From: Aurantiacibacter luteus
GTDB lineage: Bacteria > Pseudomonadota > Alphaproteobacteria > Sphingomonadales > Sphingomonadaceae
Reading direction: 5' to 3'
Length of the DNA: 64,000 nt
Assembly (NCBI RefSeq): GCF_001010945.1
Contig: NZ_LBHB01000002.1
Span: 868,001 to 932,000 of the forward strand
Of this stretch, positions 8,349 through 16,892 are shown one piece after another. Positions within the stretch are counted from its first letter, which is position 1, and each line of letters starts with the position of its first letter. The notes under the pieces were generated by a model. It was given only the letters and a program-made list of their open reading frames with translations. It was not told the DNA's origin and did no database searches. The position numbers and the translations under genes are program-made.

Positions 8349-9239
8349 ATGGCCGAAATCATCGACGGGCGCGCCGTGGCGCGGGAGCTGGACCAGCAGA
8401 CGCAGGAGATCGTCCAGTCACTCGTGGCAGAGGGCCATGCGCCACCCGGACTTGCCGTAGTGCTGGTGGGCAATGATCCGGCGAGCGAAATCTATGTCGG
8501 GCACAAGACGAAGGCGTGCGAGCGACTCGGCCTCGCATCGTTCGAGCACCGCCTTGCGGAAACCACGTCCGAAGGCGCGTTGCTGGCCCTGATCGGCGAG
8601 CTCAACGACCGCGATGAGGTCGACGGCATCCTGGTTCAGGTGCCCCTCCCGGATCACATTGACGAGGCGCGGGTGCTGGAGGCCATCGACCCTGCCAAGG
8701 ACGTCGACGGGTTCCACCCGGTCAACGTAGGCCGCGTCAGCGCCGGGACTGGCGGGATCAGGCCGTGCACTCCGGCGGGCGTGGTGATGCTGATCAAGTC
8801 GGTCGAGCGCGATATCGCCGGGCTCGACGCGGTGGTGATCGGTCGCTCCAACATCGTCGGCAAGCCGGTGGCCACGCTGCTGCTCGCCGAGGGTTGCACC
8901 GTCACCGTAACGCATTCCAAGACCCGTGACCTTGCCGCCAAGTGCGCCCGGGCCGACATCCTCGTCGCCGCCGTGGGCAAGCCGGAACTGGTGCGCGGCG
9001 ACTGGGTCAAGCCCGGCGCCATCGTGATCGATGTCGGCATCAACCGCACGCAAGGTGGCGAAGGCAAGGGCAGGCTGTTGGGCGACGTGGCTTTCGACGA
9101 AGTGCAGCACGCCCGCGCCGTCACCCCCGTGCCCGGCGGCGTTGGCCCCATGACCATCGCCATGCTGCTGCACAACACGGCGCAAGCCGCGAGGACATTT
9201 GCCAGCGGCGGCGAAGGCGGTATGACGCAAGACCAGTAG
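8349..9239 (+). CDS. folD: Bifunctional methylene-THF dehydrogenase / methenyl-THF cyclohydrolase (copy 2)
   Basis: This is a second, 296-residue FolD directly after the first. It has the same active-site residues (Tyr49, Lys53 in YVGHK), QVPLPDHID, DVDGFHPVNVGR, PCTPAG, and a Rossmann element IGRSNIVGKPVATLLL. The two copies start almost identically (MAEIIDGRA) but differ clearly elsewhere, so the duplication is not recent. The gap of 42 bases keeps it in the metF unit. One copy may be the housekeeping enzyme and the other tuned to the demethylation flux, or to a different cofactor (NAD versus NADP). Which is which cannot be told by eye. Confidence 0.92.
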   Translation: MAEIIDGRAVARELDQQTQEIVQSLVAEGHAPPGLAVVLVGNDPASEIYVGHKTKACERLGLASFEHRLAETTSEGALLALIGELNDRDEVDGILVQVPLPDHIDEARVLEAIDPAKDVDGFHPVNVGRVSAGTGGIRPCTPAGVVMLIKSVERDIAGLDAVVIGRSNIVGKPVATLLLAEGCTVTVTHSKTRDLAAKCARADILVAAVGKPELVRGDWVKPGAIVIDVGINRTQGGEGKGRLLGDVAFDEVQHARAVTPVPGGVGPMTIAMLLHNTAQAARTFASGGEGGMTQDQ

Positions 9240-9266
9240 CAATCCGCAACCAGACACAGGCCGCCC

Positions 9267-10745
9267 ATGAACGCTCCCGGTACCGACGTCATCATTATCG
9301 GCGCGGGTATCTCGGGCATCTCGATGGCCGCGCACATGGGGATGCTGTCGCCGGGGCTCGATTACCTCATCCTCGACCGGCGCGAACAGATCGGCGGCAC
9401 CTGGGACCTGTTCCGCTATCCCGGCATCCGTTCGGACAGCGACATGCACACGCTGGGCTTCGCCTTCGAGCCGTGGCGGCACGAGGATTCCATCGCCGAC
9501 GCGCCCGCCATCCTCGAATACCTCAACCGCATCGCCGACGAACGCGGCATTCGCGAACGGATGCGCTTCGGGCAGGAGGTGCTGCGCGCCGACTGGGACT
9601 CGGCCGGCGCGCGGTGGACCGTCACCGCTCGCGCCGCCGACGGGTCGGAAACCGCCTACACCTCGCGCTGGCTCTATTTCGCCAGCGGCTATTACGATTA
9701 CGACAACCCCCACGACGCGGCGATCCCCGGGATAGAGAGCTTCGGCGGCGAAGTCGTTCATCCGCAGTTCTGGCCGCAGGACCTCGACTACGCTGGCAAG
9801 GACGTGGTGGTGATCGGCTCGGGCGCGACGGCGGTCACGCTGGTCCCGGCGATGGCGGAGAGCGCGAACAGCGTCACCATGCTGCAGCGCACGCCGACCT
9901 GGATGGGCGCGATGCCGCGGCAGGACGCGGTCGGCAAGGTGCTGCAACGCTGGCTGCCGGACGAGTTCGCCTATCGCCTCACGCGGTGGAAGAACATCTT
10001 TCTGCGCGACTACATCTTTCGGCTCTCGCGCCGCAATCCGGGCAAGATCGCCGACCGCCTGCGAACGATGACGCGCGAGGCGCTGGGCGACAATTACGAC
10101 CCCGTGCATTTCGAGCCGCCCTACAATCCGTGGGAACAGCGCCTGTGCCTGGTCCCCGACGGCGACCTGTTCGAGGCCATCAACGCGGGCAAGGCGAGTA
10201 TCGTTACCGACCGCATCGCAGGCTTCGACGAGGGCGGCGTGCTGCTGCAATCGGGTGAGCGCCTGCCCGCGGACATCGTCATTACCGCAACCGGCCTGAG
10301 GCTGGCGCTGGCGGGCAAGGTGGCAGTATCGCTCGACGGCGAGCCGCTCGAGTGGACGCAGCACTATTTCTATCGCGGCACGATGTTCTCCAACGTGCCC
10401 AACCTGTCGTTCGTGTTCGGCTATCTCAACGCCAGCTGGACGCTGCGGGCGGACTGCAACGCGCGCTATGCCTGCGAGGTGCTGAACCACATGGACACGA
10501 TCGGCGCGGACATCGCCGTGCCCGAACTGGCAGAGGCGGACGAGCCGGGCGCGGTCGATCCTTGGGATTACACTTCCGGCTATCTCGAGCGGGCGCGTAG
10601 CCTGATGCCCAAGGTCGGACCTGAGCGGCCGTGGACGCTGGCGCACGATTACCTCGCCGATCGCAGGGACTTCCGCCAGCGCCCCGTCGCCGACGGCGTG
10701 CTGCGCTTCAGCCGCGCGGCGCGACAGGCGGAGGCTGCCGAATGA
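9267..10745 (+). CDS. Flavin-containing (Baeyer-Villiger type) monooxygenase
   Basis: This 492-residue cytoplasmic FAD/NADPH monooxygenase has two Rossmann sites: GAGISG near residues 12-17 and IGSGATAV near 187-194. Between them, residues 159-170 read FGGEVVHPQFWP, a full match to the type I Baeyer-Villiger fingerprint FxGxxxHxxxWP. The RYPGIRSDSDMHTLGF segment is also typical of this group. Such enzymes turn ketones into esters or lactones, or oxidise S and N atoms. It follows folD by 27 bases and overlaps the next gene by four, so it may be part of the same transcript. The substrate is unknown. Confidence 0.9.
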   Translation: MNAPGTDVIIIGAGISGISMAAHMGMLSPGLDYLILDRREQIGGTWDLFRYPGIRSDSDMHTLGFAFEPWRHEDSIADAPAILEYLNRIADERGIRERMRFGQEVLRADWDSAGARWTVTARAADGSETAYTSRWLYFASGYYDYDNPHDAAIPGIESFGGEVVHPQFWPQDLDYAGKDVVVIGSGATAVTLVPAMAESANSVTMLQRTPTWMGAMPRQDAVGKVLQRWLPDEFAYRLTRWKNIFLRDYIFRLSRRNPGKIADRLRTMTREALGDNYDPVHFEPPYNPWEQRLCLVPDGDLFEAINAGKASIVTDRIAGFDEGGVLLQSGERLPADIVITATGLRLALAGKVAVSLDGEPLEWTQHYFYRGTMFSNVPNLSFVFGYLNASWTLRADCNARYACEVLNHMDTIGADIAVPELAEADEPGAVDPWDYTSGYLERARSLMPKVGPERPWTLAHDYLADRRDFRQRPVADGVLRFSRAARQAEAAE

Positions 10746-11518
10746 GCGACCCTGACACGAACAAGAATCGGGTCTTTACCGCCGCGGTGCTGGTGATCGG
10801 GGACGAGATCCTCTCCGGCCGCACGCACGACAAGAACATCGCCCAGATCGCCAGCTGGCTGCAGGTGCAGGGCATCCGCCTTACCGAGGCGCGCGTCGTC
10901 TCCGACACGATGGAGGCCATCGTCGCCGCGGTGAACGCGCTGCGGGATAGCTACGATTACCTCTTCACCACCGGCGGCATCGGCCCGACGCACGACGACA
11001 TCACCGTGGACGCGGTGGCCGAGGCGCTGGGCGTGCCGGTCGTGGTGCATCCCGGGGCGCGGGCGATCCTCGAGGACTATTACGGCGGGCGCGGGCTTGA
11101 GCTTACCGAGGCGCGGCTGAGGATGGCGCGCGTGCCAGATGGTGCCGATCTCATCCCCAACCGGATGTCGGGCGCGCCGGGCATCAGGTGGGGCAACGTT
11201 TTCATCATGGCCGGGGTGCCGCATATCACCGCGGGGATGCTCGACGCACTGACCGGCACTCTGGAAGGCGGGGCGCCGCTCATCAGCGAGACCACCGGCT
11301 GCTGGGTCGCCGAGAGCGAGGTGGCGGAAATGCTGCGCGCAGTCGAAAAGGCGCATCCCGGCTGCCAGGTCGGCAGCTACCCGTTTTTCCGCGAGGGCAG
11401 GACGGGCGCAAACTTCGTGGTCCGCTCGACCGATCCCGCCCTGCTCGCCCGCGCGGTCGAGGCCCTGCGCACCGGACTTGAGGGTGACGGCCGCGAGGCG
11501 GTGGCGGGTGGCATCTGA
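10742..11518 (+). CDS. CinA-like molybdopterin-binding-domain protein
   Basis: This 258-residue protein contains the MoCF/CinA N-terminal domain, with VLVIGDEILSGRTHDKN, TTGGIGPTHDDITVDAVAEA and FIMAGVPHI. Full CinA proteins carry a C-terminal PncC nicotinamide-nucleotide amidase domain; this one lacks it, as many alphaproteobacterial homologues do. Full-length CinA acts as an ADP-ribose pyrophosphatase and NMN deamidase; activity of the short form is less certain. Its start overlaps the monooxygenase stop (ATGA), indicating translational coupling. Confidence 0.85.
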   Translation: MSDPDTNKNRVFTAAVLVIGDEILSGRTHDKNIAQIASWLQVQGIRLTEARVVSDTMEAIVAAVNALRDSYDYLFTTGGIGPTHDDITVDAVAEALGVPVVVHPGARAILEDYYGGRGLELTEARLRMARVPDGADLIPNRMSGAPGIRWGNVFIMAGVPHITAGMLDALTGTLEGGAPLISETTGCWVAESEVAEMLRAVEKAHPGCQVGSYPFFREGRTGANFVVRSTDPALLARAVEALRTGLEGDGREAVAGGI

Positions 11519-11585
11519 TCTTCGCGCCGCTTGTCGGATAGGCTGCGTGCGCTAGAGTTGTCCGACAGGGGGTCGGCACCGGCGC

Positions 11586-14486
11586 ATGGAATGGATCTTC
11601 ATCATCGGTCTGGCCGTCGCGGCCTGGCGCCTGTGGGAGCGGGTGGGCGTGCTCGAGGGGCAGGTCGCCTGGCTCGAGAACCTGCTGGCGCGCGGTACGC
11701 CGCCGGGTGCCGCGTCCGAATTCGAGCCTGGCCCTGAGCCTGAGCCTGAGATAACTGCACCGCCGGTCGTTGCCGCCCCTGCGCCGCAACGGTCGCTCAC
11801 GCTGGTCGACAGCGTGCGCAAGGTCGTGGCCGAGGTGCTGCCGCCGCAGGACGAGGAGCGGACGGCAGAGCGGCGCGGGCCGCGGATGCCGAGCTTCGAT
11901 TTCGAGGACCTGTTCGGTCGGCGCCTGCCCATCTGGGCGGGCGGCATCGCGCTGGCGGCGGGCGGGATATTCCTCGTCATCTACGCCATCGAACAGGGGC
12001 TGATGGGGCCGGTCACGCGCGTCGCCCTGAGCTTCGTTTTCGGCCTGCTGCTGCTGGCGGCGGCGGAGGCCGCGCATCGCTTTGCCACCCGCGTGGACGA
12101 TCCGCGCGTGGGGCAGGCGCTGGCGGGGGCGGGGCTCGCCACGCTCTACGCCGCCTTCTACCTCGCCGGGGCGCGCTACGGCCTGATCGGCCCCGCCGTG
12201 GCCTTTGCCGGGCTCGCGCTGGTGACGGCGAGCGCCGTGGGGCTTACCTTTCGCTACGGTCTGCCGACCGCCGTGCTAGGCCTCGTGGGCGGGTTCGCCA
12301 CGCCGATGCTGGTGGCGAGCGAGGAAGCGAACGTGCCCATCCTCGCCTTCTATCTTGCCCTGCTCAGCGCCGGGCTGGCGCTGACGGCGAAGCGCCTCGG
12401 CCACGGCTGGCTGGGCGTGGCGGCGCTGGTGGGCGGGTTCGGCTGGGGCGGCGCCATCCTCTCAGGCGGTCCGCTAGCGAGCGGCGATAGGGTGGCCGTG
12501 GCGCTCTACCTGCTGGCACTTGGCGCGGCGATTCCGCTGATCGTGGGCGACCGGGCGCGCCTGCCGCTGACCCGCGCCATCGCCGGCGCAGTGGCGGCGG
12601 TGCAACTGGGTGTGCTCGTCCACCTCGCCGGATACGATATGCTGACGTGGAGCTTCTACCTGCTGCTCGCCGCAGCCCTCTCCGGACTGTCGTGGGCTTA
12701 CCCCGCGCTGCGACCCGGCGCGATGCTGGCGGGCGCGGTGGGCGCTTTCCTCCTGTGGATGTGGCCCGATCCCGTGGCAGGGCGCTTTGTCGCCGTCGCC
12801 GCCGCGCTCGGCGCGGTCGTGCTGGGCACTCCGCTGGCCCTCGTCTGGAAAGAGCGCGGCGGCTGGCCGGAGATCGCGCAGGCGAGTGTCGGTGCGCTGG
12901 CGATCGGGTTCGCCGCGCGCTGGCAGTTCGGCAGTGCGGACAACGATGTGGCGCTGCCGGGACTGGCCGCAGGGCTCGCCGCGCTGGCACTGGTCGCGGG
13001 CGCGGCGGGCTGGCTCGCATGGCGGCGCCAGGCGCTCGCCCGCGTCCTGCCGCTCGCCGTTGCATCGTGCGCCGTGCTCGCCTTCGGCGCGCTGCACTCG
13101 GTCCTGCCGGACTGGGCCGAGGTAACGGGCGCCGCTGCGGTTACGCTGGCGCTTGCCGGGCTGGTGCGGCTGCGGCAGGCCCCGGCGCTCGCAGGCATCG
13201 CCTGGGCGGGCCTCGCGGTCACTCTCGCGACCCTGCTCTCGACCGGCGAAATGCTGGACGAACTGGGACGCACCGTGGGCGATACGCCGTCCTTCTCCGT
13301 GGTTCACGCCCTGCTCCGCTGGGGTGTCGTCGCGGCCGTTCTGACCGCGCTGGCGCTGGTCGAATGGCGCGCCCGTTGGCGCCGCGCGGCGGAGGCGCTG
13401 CTCGGGCTCGTGCTCTATGTCCTGCTGGCGCAGGTTGTGCCGGGGGACTGGCTCGCCTGGACCGCCGCAGTCGCCGCAATGGCCGTCGCGTGGTCCCTGC
13501 GGGAGCGCGATGGACTGTGGGGCGCGCTGGTCGCGCTGGTCTTCCTGTGGGCGCTCTGGCCGCTGGGTATCTGGGTCTCCGCCGGCTCCGAAGCACTGGC
13601 GGGCCAGCCCATGCTGGCGAGCGACGTCCCCGACGCACGCCTGACGCTGCTCCAGTTGATGCCGCTCGTCGCCAGCGCCGCGCTCGCGGCATGGCTGCTG
13701 GAGAGCGGTGCGCGGGCGCGGCTGCTGGCCCTGCTCGCCGGCAGCGCGGCGCTGGTCGCGGGCCATGCGCTGTTCAAGCAGGCCCTGCACATCGACGGAC
13801 CCGGCGAATTCCTCGCCTACGGCATGGCGGAGCGAACTGTGTGGCAGGCGCTGCTGGTGGGCGGCGGCGCGGGGCTGGCCAACCTCGCTCCGCGCGCGCC
13901 GTGGCGGCAGGTCGGCATCGCGAGCGCCTCGACGGGGCTCGCGCACTTCGCGGTCTTCTCTTTCGCCATGCACAATGCGCTGTGGTGGCCGCAGGCGACA
14001 GGACCCGCGCCGCTCGCGAACTGGCTGCTGCCGAGCTACGCCGTCGCCGGGGCCGGCCTGTGGTGGCTGGCGCGGCAGGCTGGCGAGAGCCTGCGCGGTC
14101 GCCTTACCGTGCTGGCCGATGCGCTGGCGATGCTGCTGATTGCGTTCTGGGCGCTGTCCGAGCTGCGCCACGCGTTTTCGGGCAGCGTGCTCACCGCCGC
14201 GCCGATGACGCAGGCCGAGGACCTGCTGCGCTCGCTGATGGGCATCGTGCTGGCGCTCGGCTTCCTGTGGTGGGGATCGCGAACTGGACAGCGCCGCTGG
14301 CGCATCGGCTCGCTGGTGCTGATGCTGGTGGCGGTGACCAAGGTCTTCCTGTTCGACGCCGCGGGTTTGGCGGGCCTGCTGCGCGCCGCCAGCTTCATCG
14401 CGCTGGGCGCCAGTCTCATCGGCATCAGCTGGGTCTATGCAAGGCTGCTGTCGACACGCGGCGAGGCCACGCCCGCAGCGCAATGA
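11586..14486 (+). CDS. DUF2339 family large polytopic membrane protein
   Basis: This 966-residue protein has one N-terminal hydrophobic segment (MEWIFIIGLAVAAW), a heptad-like stretch (LWERVGVLEGQVAWLENLL), a Pro/Glu-rich linker, and then more than twenty hydrophobic segments to the C-terminus. The GRRLPIWAGGIALAAGGIFLVIYAIEQG segment after the linker and the overall layout match the DUF2339 family, whose function is unknown. It is Leu/Ala/Gly rich and has no recognised catalytic motif. It stands 67 bases after the CinA-like gene and ends at a terminator. Confidence 0.8.
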   Translation: MEWIFIIGLAVAAWRLWERVGVLEGQVAWLENLLARGTPPGAASEFEPGPEPEPEITAPPVVAAPAPQRSLTLVDSVRKVVAEVLPPQDEERTAERRGPRMPSFDFEDLFGRRLPIWAGGIALAAGGIFLVIYAIEQGLMGPVTRVALSFVFGLLLLAAAEAAHRFATRVDDPRVGQALAGAGLATLYAAFYLAGARYGLIGPAVAFAGLALVTASAVGLTFRYGLPTAVLGLVGGFATPMLVASEEANVPILAFYLALLSAGLALTAKRLGHGWLGVAALVGGFGWGGAILSGGPLASGDRVAVALYLLALGAAIPLIVGDRARLPLTRAIAGAVAAVQLGVLVHLAGYDMLTWSFYLLLAAALSGLSWAYPALRPGAMLAGAVGAFLLWMWPDPVAGRFVAVAAALGAVVLGTPLALVWKERGGWPEIAQASVGALAIGFAARWQFGSADNDVALPGLAAGLAALALVAGAAGWLAWRRQALARVLPLAVASCAVLAFGALHSVLPDWAEVTGAAAVTLALAGLVRLRQAPALAGIAWAGLAVTLATLLSTGEMLDELGRTVGDTPSFSVVHALLRWGVVAAVLTALALVEWRARWRRAAEALLGLVLYVLLAQVVPGDWLAWTAAVAAMAVAWSLRERDGLWGALVALVFLWALWPLGIWVSAGSEALAGQPMLASDVPDARLTLLQLMPLVASAALAAWLLESGARARLLALLAGSAALVAGHALFKQALHIDGPGEFLAYGMAERTVWQALLVGGGAGLANLAPRAPWRQVGIASASTGLAHFAVFSFAMHNALWWPQATGPAPLANWLLPSYAVAGAGLWWLARQAGESLRGRLTVLADALAMLLIAFWALSELRHAFSGSVLTAAPMTQAEDLLRSLMGIVLALGFLWWGSRTGQRRWRIGSLVLMLVAVTKVFLFDAAGLAGLLRAASFIALGASLIGISWVYARLLSTRGEATPAAQ

Positions 14487-14489
14487 AAA

Positions 14490-14525
14490 GGGCCGAGGGA
14501 TCGCTCCCCCGGCCCGTTTCTTTGT
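14490..14525 (+). terminator. Rho-independent terminator after the DUF2339 gene
   Basis: GGGCCGaGGGA pairs with TCCCCCGGCCC around a short TCGC loop and is followed by TTTCTTT. It starts four bases after the stop codon of the DUF2339 gene. Confidence 0.85.
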
Positions 14526-14540
14526 CAGTCCCGCCCCGTT

Positions 14541-14640
14541 CGGACCCGTTTGGGTCCGCAAGGGCGACCGCCCGCCCGCAGCGGGCACGCAGCGAAGCGA
14601 AGTGCGTCTAGCGAGGACGAACCCGCGGAGGCGGGTTCGC
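14541..14640. repeat. Run of four short perfect hairpins between two genes
   Basis: After the terminator, the convergent gap to rplA holds four more inverted repeats in a row: CGGACCC/GGGTCCG (14541-14558), GCCCGC/GCGGGC (14574-14586), ACGCA/TGCGT around a GCGAAGCGAAG loop (14587-14607), and CGAACCCGC/GCGGGTTCG with a GGAG loop (14618-14639). No T-run follows on either strand, so this is not a plain terminator, though it may protect or end the rplA transcript. It could be a dispersed extragenic repeat of the genome, which needs other loci to confirm. Confidence 0.6.
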
Positions 14641-14647
14641 CAACAGG

Positions 14648-15340
14648 TTACGCGCCCTCGACTTCGCTCAGGTCGACCTTCAGGCCCGGGCCCATCGACG
14701 AGGTCAGCGAGACCTTGCGGACGTACTTGCCCTTGGCGCCGGCGGGCTTGGACTTCACCACCGCCTCGGTCAGCGCCTTGAAGTTGGCCTTCAGCGCCGC
14801 ATCGTCGAAGCTCAGCTTGCCGATGCCGGAGTGGATGATGCCCTGCTTCTCCACGCGGTATTCGACCTGGCCGCCCTTGGCGTCCTTCACGGCCTGCTCC
14901 ACGTTCGGAGTCACGGTGCCCAGCTTCGGGTTCGGCATCAGGCCCTTGGGGCCCAGCACCTTGCCGAGGCGGCCGACGACGCCCATCATGTCGGGCGTGG
15001 CGATCACGCGATCGTAGTCGAGGTTGCCGTTCTGCATGTCTTCCATGAGATCTTCGGCACCCACCTTGTCGGCACCCGCCGCGGTGGCCTTCTCGGCATT
15101 GTCGCCGCGGGCGAACACGGCGACGCGCACGTCCTTGCCGGTGCCCGAGGGCAGCGACACCATGCCGCGCACCATCTGGTCGGCATGGCGCGGATCGACG
15201 CCCAGGTTCATCGCGACCTCGACGGTCTCGTCGAACTTGGCCTTGTGCTCGCGCAGGACGGCGAGCGCATCGTCGAAGGTGTAGAGCTTTTCCGCGTCGA
15301 GCTTGGCGACGGTCTGCTGCTTCTTGGTCTGCTTTGCCAT
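14648..15340 (-). CDS. rplA: 50S ribosomal protein L1
   Basis: This is ribosomal protein L1, 230 residues, a 23S rRNA-binding protein of the L1 stalk that commonly also represses its own operon. Seen are the [25 protein letters not shown] and [17 protein letters not shown] segments of the family and [22 protein letters not shown]. It lies four bases after rplK, as usual. No rplJ/rplL follows on this strand; the next gene is convergent. Confidence 0.98.
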   Translation of the reverse strand: MAKQTKKQQTVAKLDAEKLYTFDDALAVLREHKAKFDETVEVAMNLGVDPRHADQMVRGMVSLPSGTGKDVRVAVFARGDNAEKATAAGADKVGAEDLMEDMQNGNLDYDRVIATPDMMGVVGRLGKVLGPKGLMPNPKLGTVTPNVEQAVKDAKGGQVEYRVEKQGIIHSGIGKLSFDDAALKANFKALTEAVVKSKPAGAKGKYVRKVSLTSSMGPGLKVDLSEVEGA

Positions 15341-15344
15341 GCTA

Positions 15345-15776
15345 TCAGCCTTCCACCACGTCGAGGCCCATCGAACGGGCGGAACCCTCGATGATCTTCA
15401 TGGCCTGGTCGATGTCGTTGGCGTTCAAGTCCGCCATCTTGGTCTCGGCGATCTCGCGCACCTGCGCCTTGGTCACCTTGCCCGCGCTGCTTTTGCCCGG
15501 CTCCTTGGAGCCCGACTTCAGCTTGGCGGCCTTCTTCAGCAGGAAGCTCGCCGGCGGCGTCTTGGTGATGAAGGTAAAGGAACGGTCGGCATAGACGGTG
15601 ATCTTCGTCGGGATCGGCATGCCCTTTTCCAGGCTGTCGGTCGCGGCGTTGAAGGCCTTGCAGAATTCCATGATGTTGACACCGCGCTGACCCAGCGCCG
15701 GGCCGATGGGCGGGCTGGGGTTGGCGGCGCCGGCGGGCACCTGAAGGTTGATGTAACCTTCGATCTTCTTGGCCAT
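15345..15776 (-). CDS. rplK: 50S ribosomal protein L11
   Basis: This is ribosomal protein L11, 143 residues, part of the GTPase-associated centre and needed for RelA stimulation. It starts [20 protein letters not shown] and carries [22 protein letters not shown], with a C-terminal half ([13 protein letters not shown]...) that binds 23S rRNA. AGGAGG lies a few bases upstream of its start. It is normally directly downstream of nusG, but here 1.9 kb and two opposite-strand genes intervene, so it must have its own promoter in 15777-15994. Confidence 0.98.
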   Translation of the reverse strand: MAKKIEGYINLQVPAGAANPSPPIGPALGQRGVNIMEFCKAFNAATDSLEKGMPIPTKITVYADRSFTFITKTPPASFLLKKAAKLKSGSKEPGKSSAGKVTKAQVREIAETKMADLNANDIDQAMKIIEGSARSMGLDVVEG

Positions 15777-15849
15777 GGTGGCCTCCTTTTCTCACTATCG
15801 TTCCGGCCAAAGTGATTTCTGGCCCGGAACTCATGGTAAGCGGTCGAAC

Positions 15850-15869
15850 GGCTCGCCGGTGGGCGAGCC
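15850..15869. other. Perfect 8-bp stem with a tetraloop upstream of rplK
   Basis: GGCTCGCC and GGCGAGCC are separated by GGTG, about 75 bases upstream of the rplK start on the minus strand. It lies in the intergenic stretch that must hold the rplK promoter, so it could be in the 5' leader. It could also be a chance palindrome in very GC-rich DNA. No T-run follows on the minus strand. Confidence 0.35.
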
Positions 15870-15994
15870 TTCCGCGCGGATTTCCCGATGCTGATGCGTG
15901 GGAAGGCGCGCACATAGCGATTCCGGGGCAAAAGGCAAGCGCGCGCGGGCGGCTCGCCTTGCGCGCGGTGTTGGGCCGCGATAGCCCGTGCGGC

Positions 15995-16804
15995 ATGGAA
16001 ACCGCACCCGGCATCGCCCCCGTCTCAGTCACTTCGCCCGCACCCGCAAAGAAGGCCGGCACGCTGGGCTACTTCTGGTTCATCGCCCAGATCGTGACCG
16101 TGGCGCTGGTCTATCTCATCGCCAGCACCGGGCCGACCATCCCCGCCATCATCGATGCGGTGCAGAACGGCACCGATCCGGAGGACGCGCTGACCTCGAT
16201 GGCGACGCTGGCATCGGTCGTGCTCGGCATGGCGGGCGGCCTGCTGGTGTGCTGGCTGTGGCTGCGCAGCGAGGGCCGCGTGGCCGAGGTGTTCGACCTC
16301 ACCCGCCCGCCGCCCGGCGGCTGGCGCAAGGCGCTGGCCTGGGCGGCAGGGGCGACCGTGGCGATCGTGGCCATCTTCCTGGTGGGCGCGCCGCTGGTCG
16401 AGGCGCTGGGGATGGAAACGCCCGACGCCAGCTTCGTGCTCGATTTCGTCACCGAGAGCCCGCTCATGTTCACGCTGTGGGTGCTGGGCGTCGCCTGGCT
16501 GGCGGCGGGGCTGGGCGAGGAGCTGCTCTATCGCGGCTTCCTGATGGACCGGCTGGAGCGCCTGCGCGGCATCGGCAACAGCACCGCGGCCGTGCTGATC
16601 ATACAGGCCGTGCTGTTCGGCCTGCCGCACGCCTACCAAGGCGCGGGCGGCATGGTGCTGACGGGCAGCATCGGCCTGCTGCTCGGCTGGGTGCGGCTGC
16701 GCTTCGGCGGCAACCTGTGGGCCTGCGTGCTGGCCCACGGCGCGGTCGACACGATCATGATGAGCCTCGCCTACGCCGACAAGCTGGGCTGGGTGCAGGT
16801 CTGA
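15995..16804 (+). CDS. CPBP family intramembrane metalloprotease
   Basis: This is a polytopic membrane protein of 269 residues with the three CPBP (Abi/Rce1-like) motifs in order: GEELLYRGFLMDRL (EExxxR), FGLPHAYQG (FxxxH) and LAHGAVDTIM (HxxxD). These residues bind the catalytic metal inside the membrane in Rce1-type proteases. The substrate is unknown; bacterial relatives act in bacteriocin immunity or protein maturation. The start at 15995 (METAPG) is preferred because the residues encoded upstream are low-complexity and lie in the rplK promoter region. It is transcribed against the ribosomal genes on both sides. Confidence 0.88.
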   Translation: METAPGIAPVSVTSPAPAKKAGTLGYFWFIAQIVTVALVYLIASTGPTIPAIIDAVQNGTDPEDALTSMATLASVVLGMAGGLLVCWLWLRSEGRVAEVFDLTRPPPGGWRKALAWAAGATVAIVAIFLVGAPLVEALGMETPDASFVLDFVTESPLMFTLWVLGVAWLAAGLGEELLYRGFLMDRLERLRGIGNSTAAVLIIQAVLFGLPHAYQGAGGMVLTGSIGLLLGWVRLRFGGNLWACVLAHGAVDTIMMSLAYADKLGWVQV

Positions 16805-16892
16805 GGCACGCGGGCGTCTGCGTTTTCCGCGTCGCCAAGCCGCGCGCCCGCGCCTATAGCGGCGGCCATTCTGCCGCAAAGGTCGCCAGCCA

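Noticed and set aside
8418-10646. Minus-strand frame of 742 codons over folD copy 2 and the monooxygenase
   Set aside because: It has no ribosome site and low-complexity His/Arg/Gln composition, and the opposite strand carries clear family motifs.
12474-14588. Minus-strand frame of 704 codons opposite the DUF2339 gene
   Set aside because: Composition is Arg/Gln rich with no domain; it runs across a terminator and is explained by the codon bias of the plus-strand gene.
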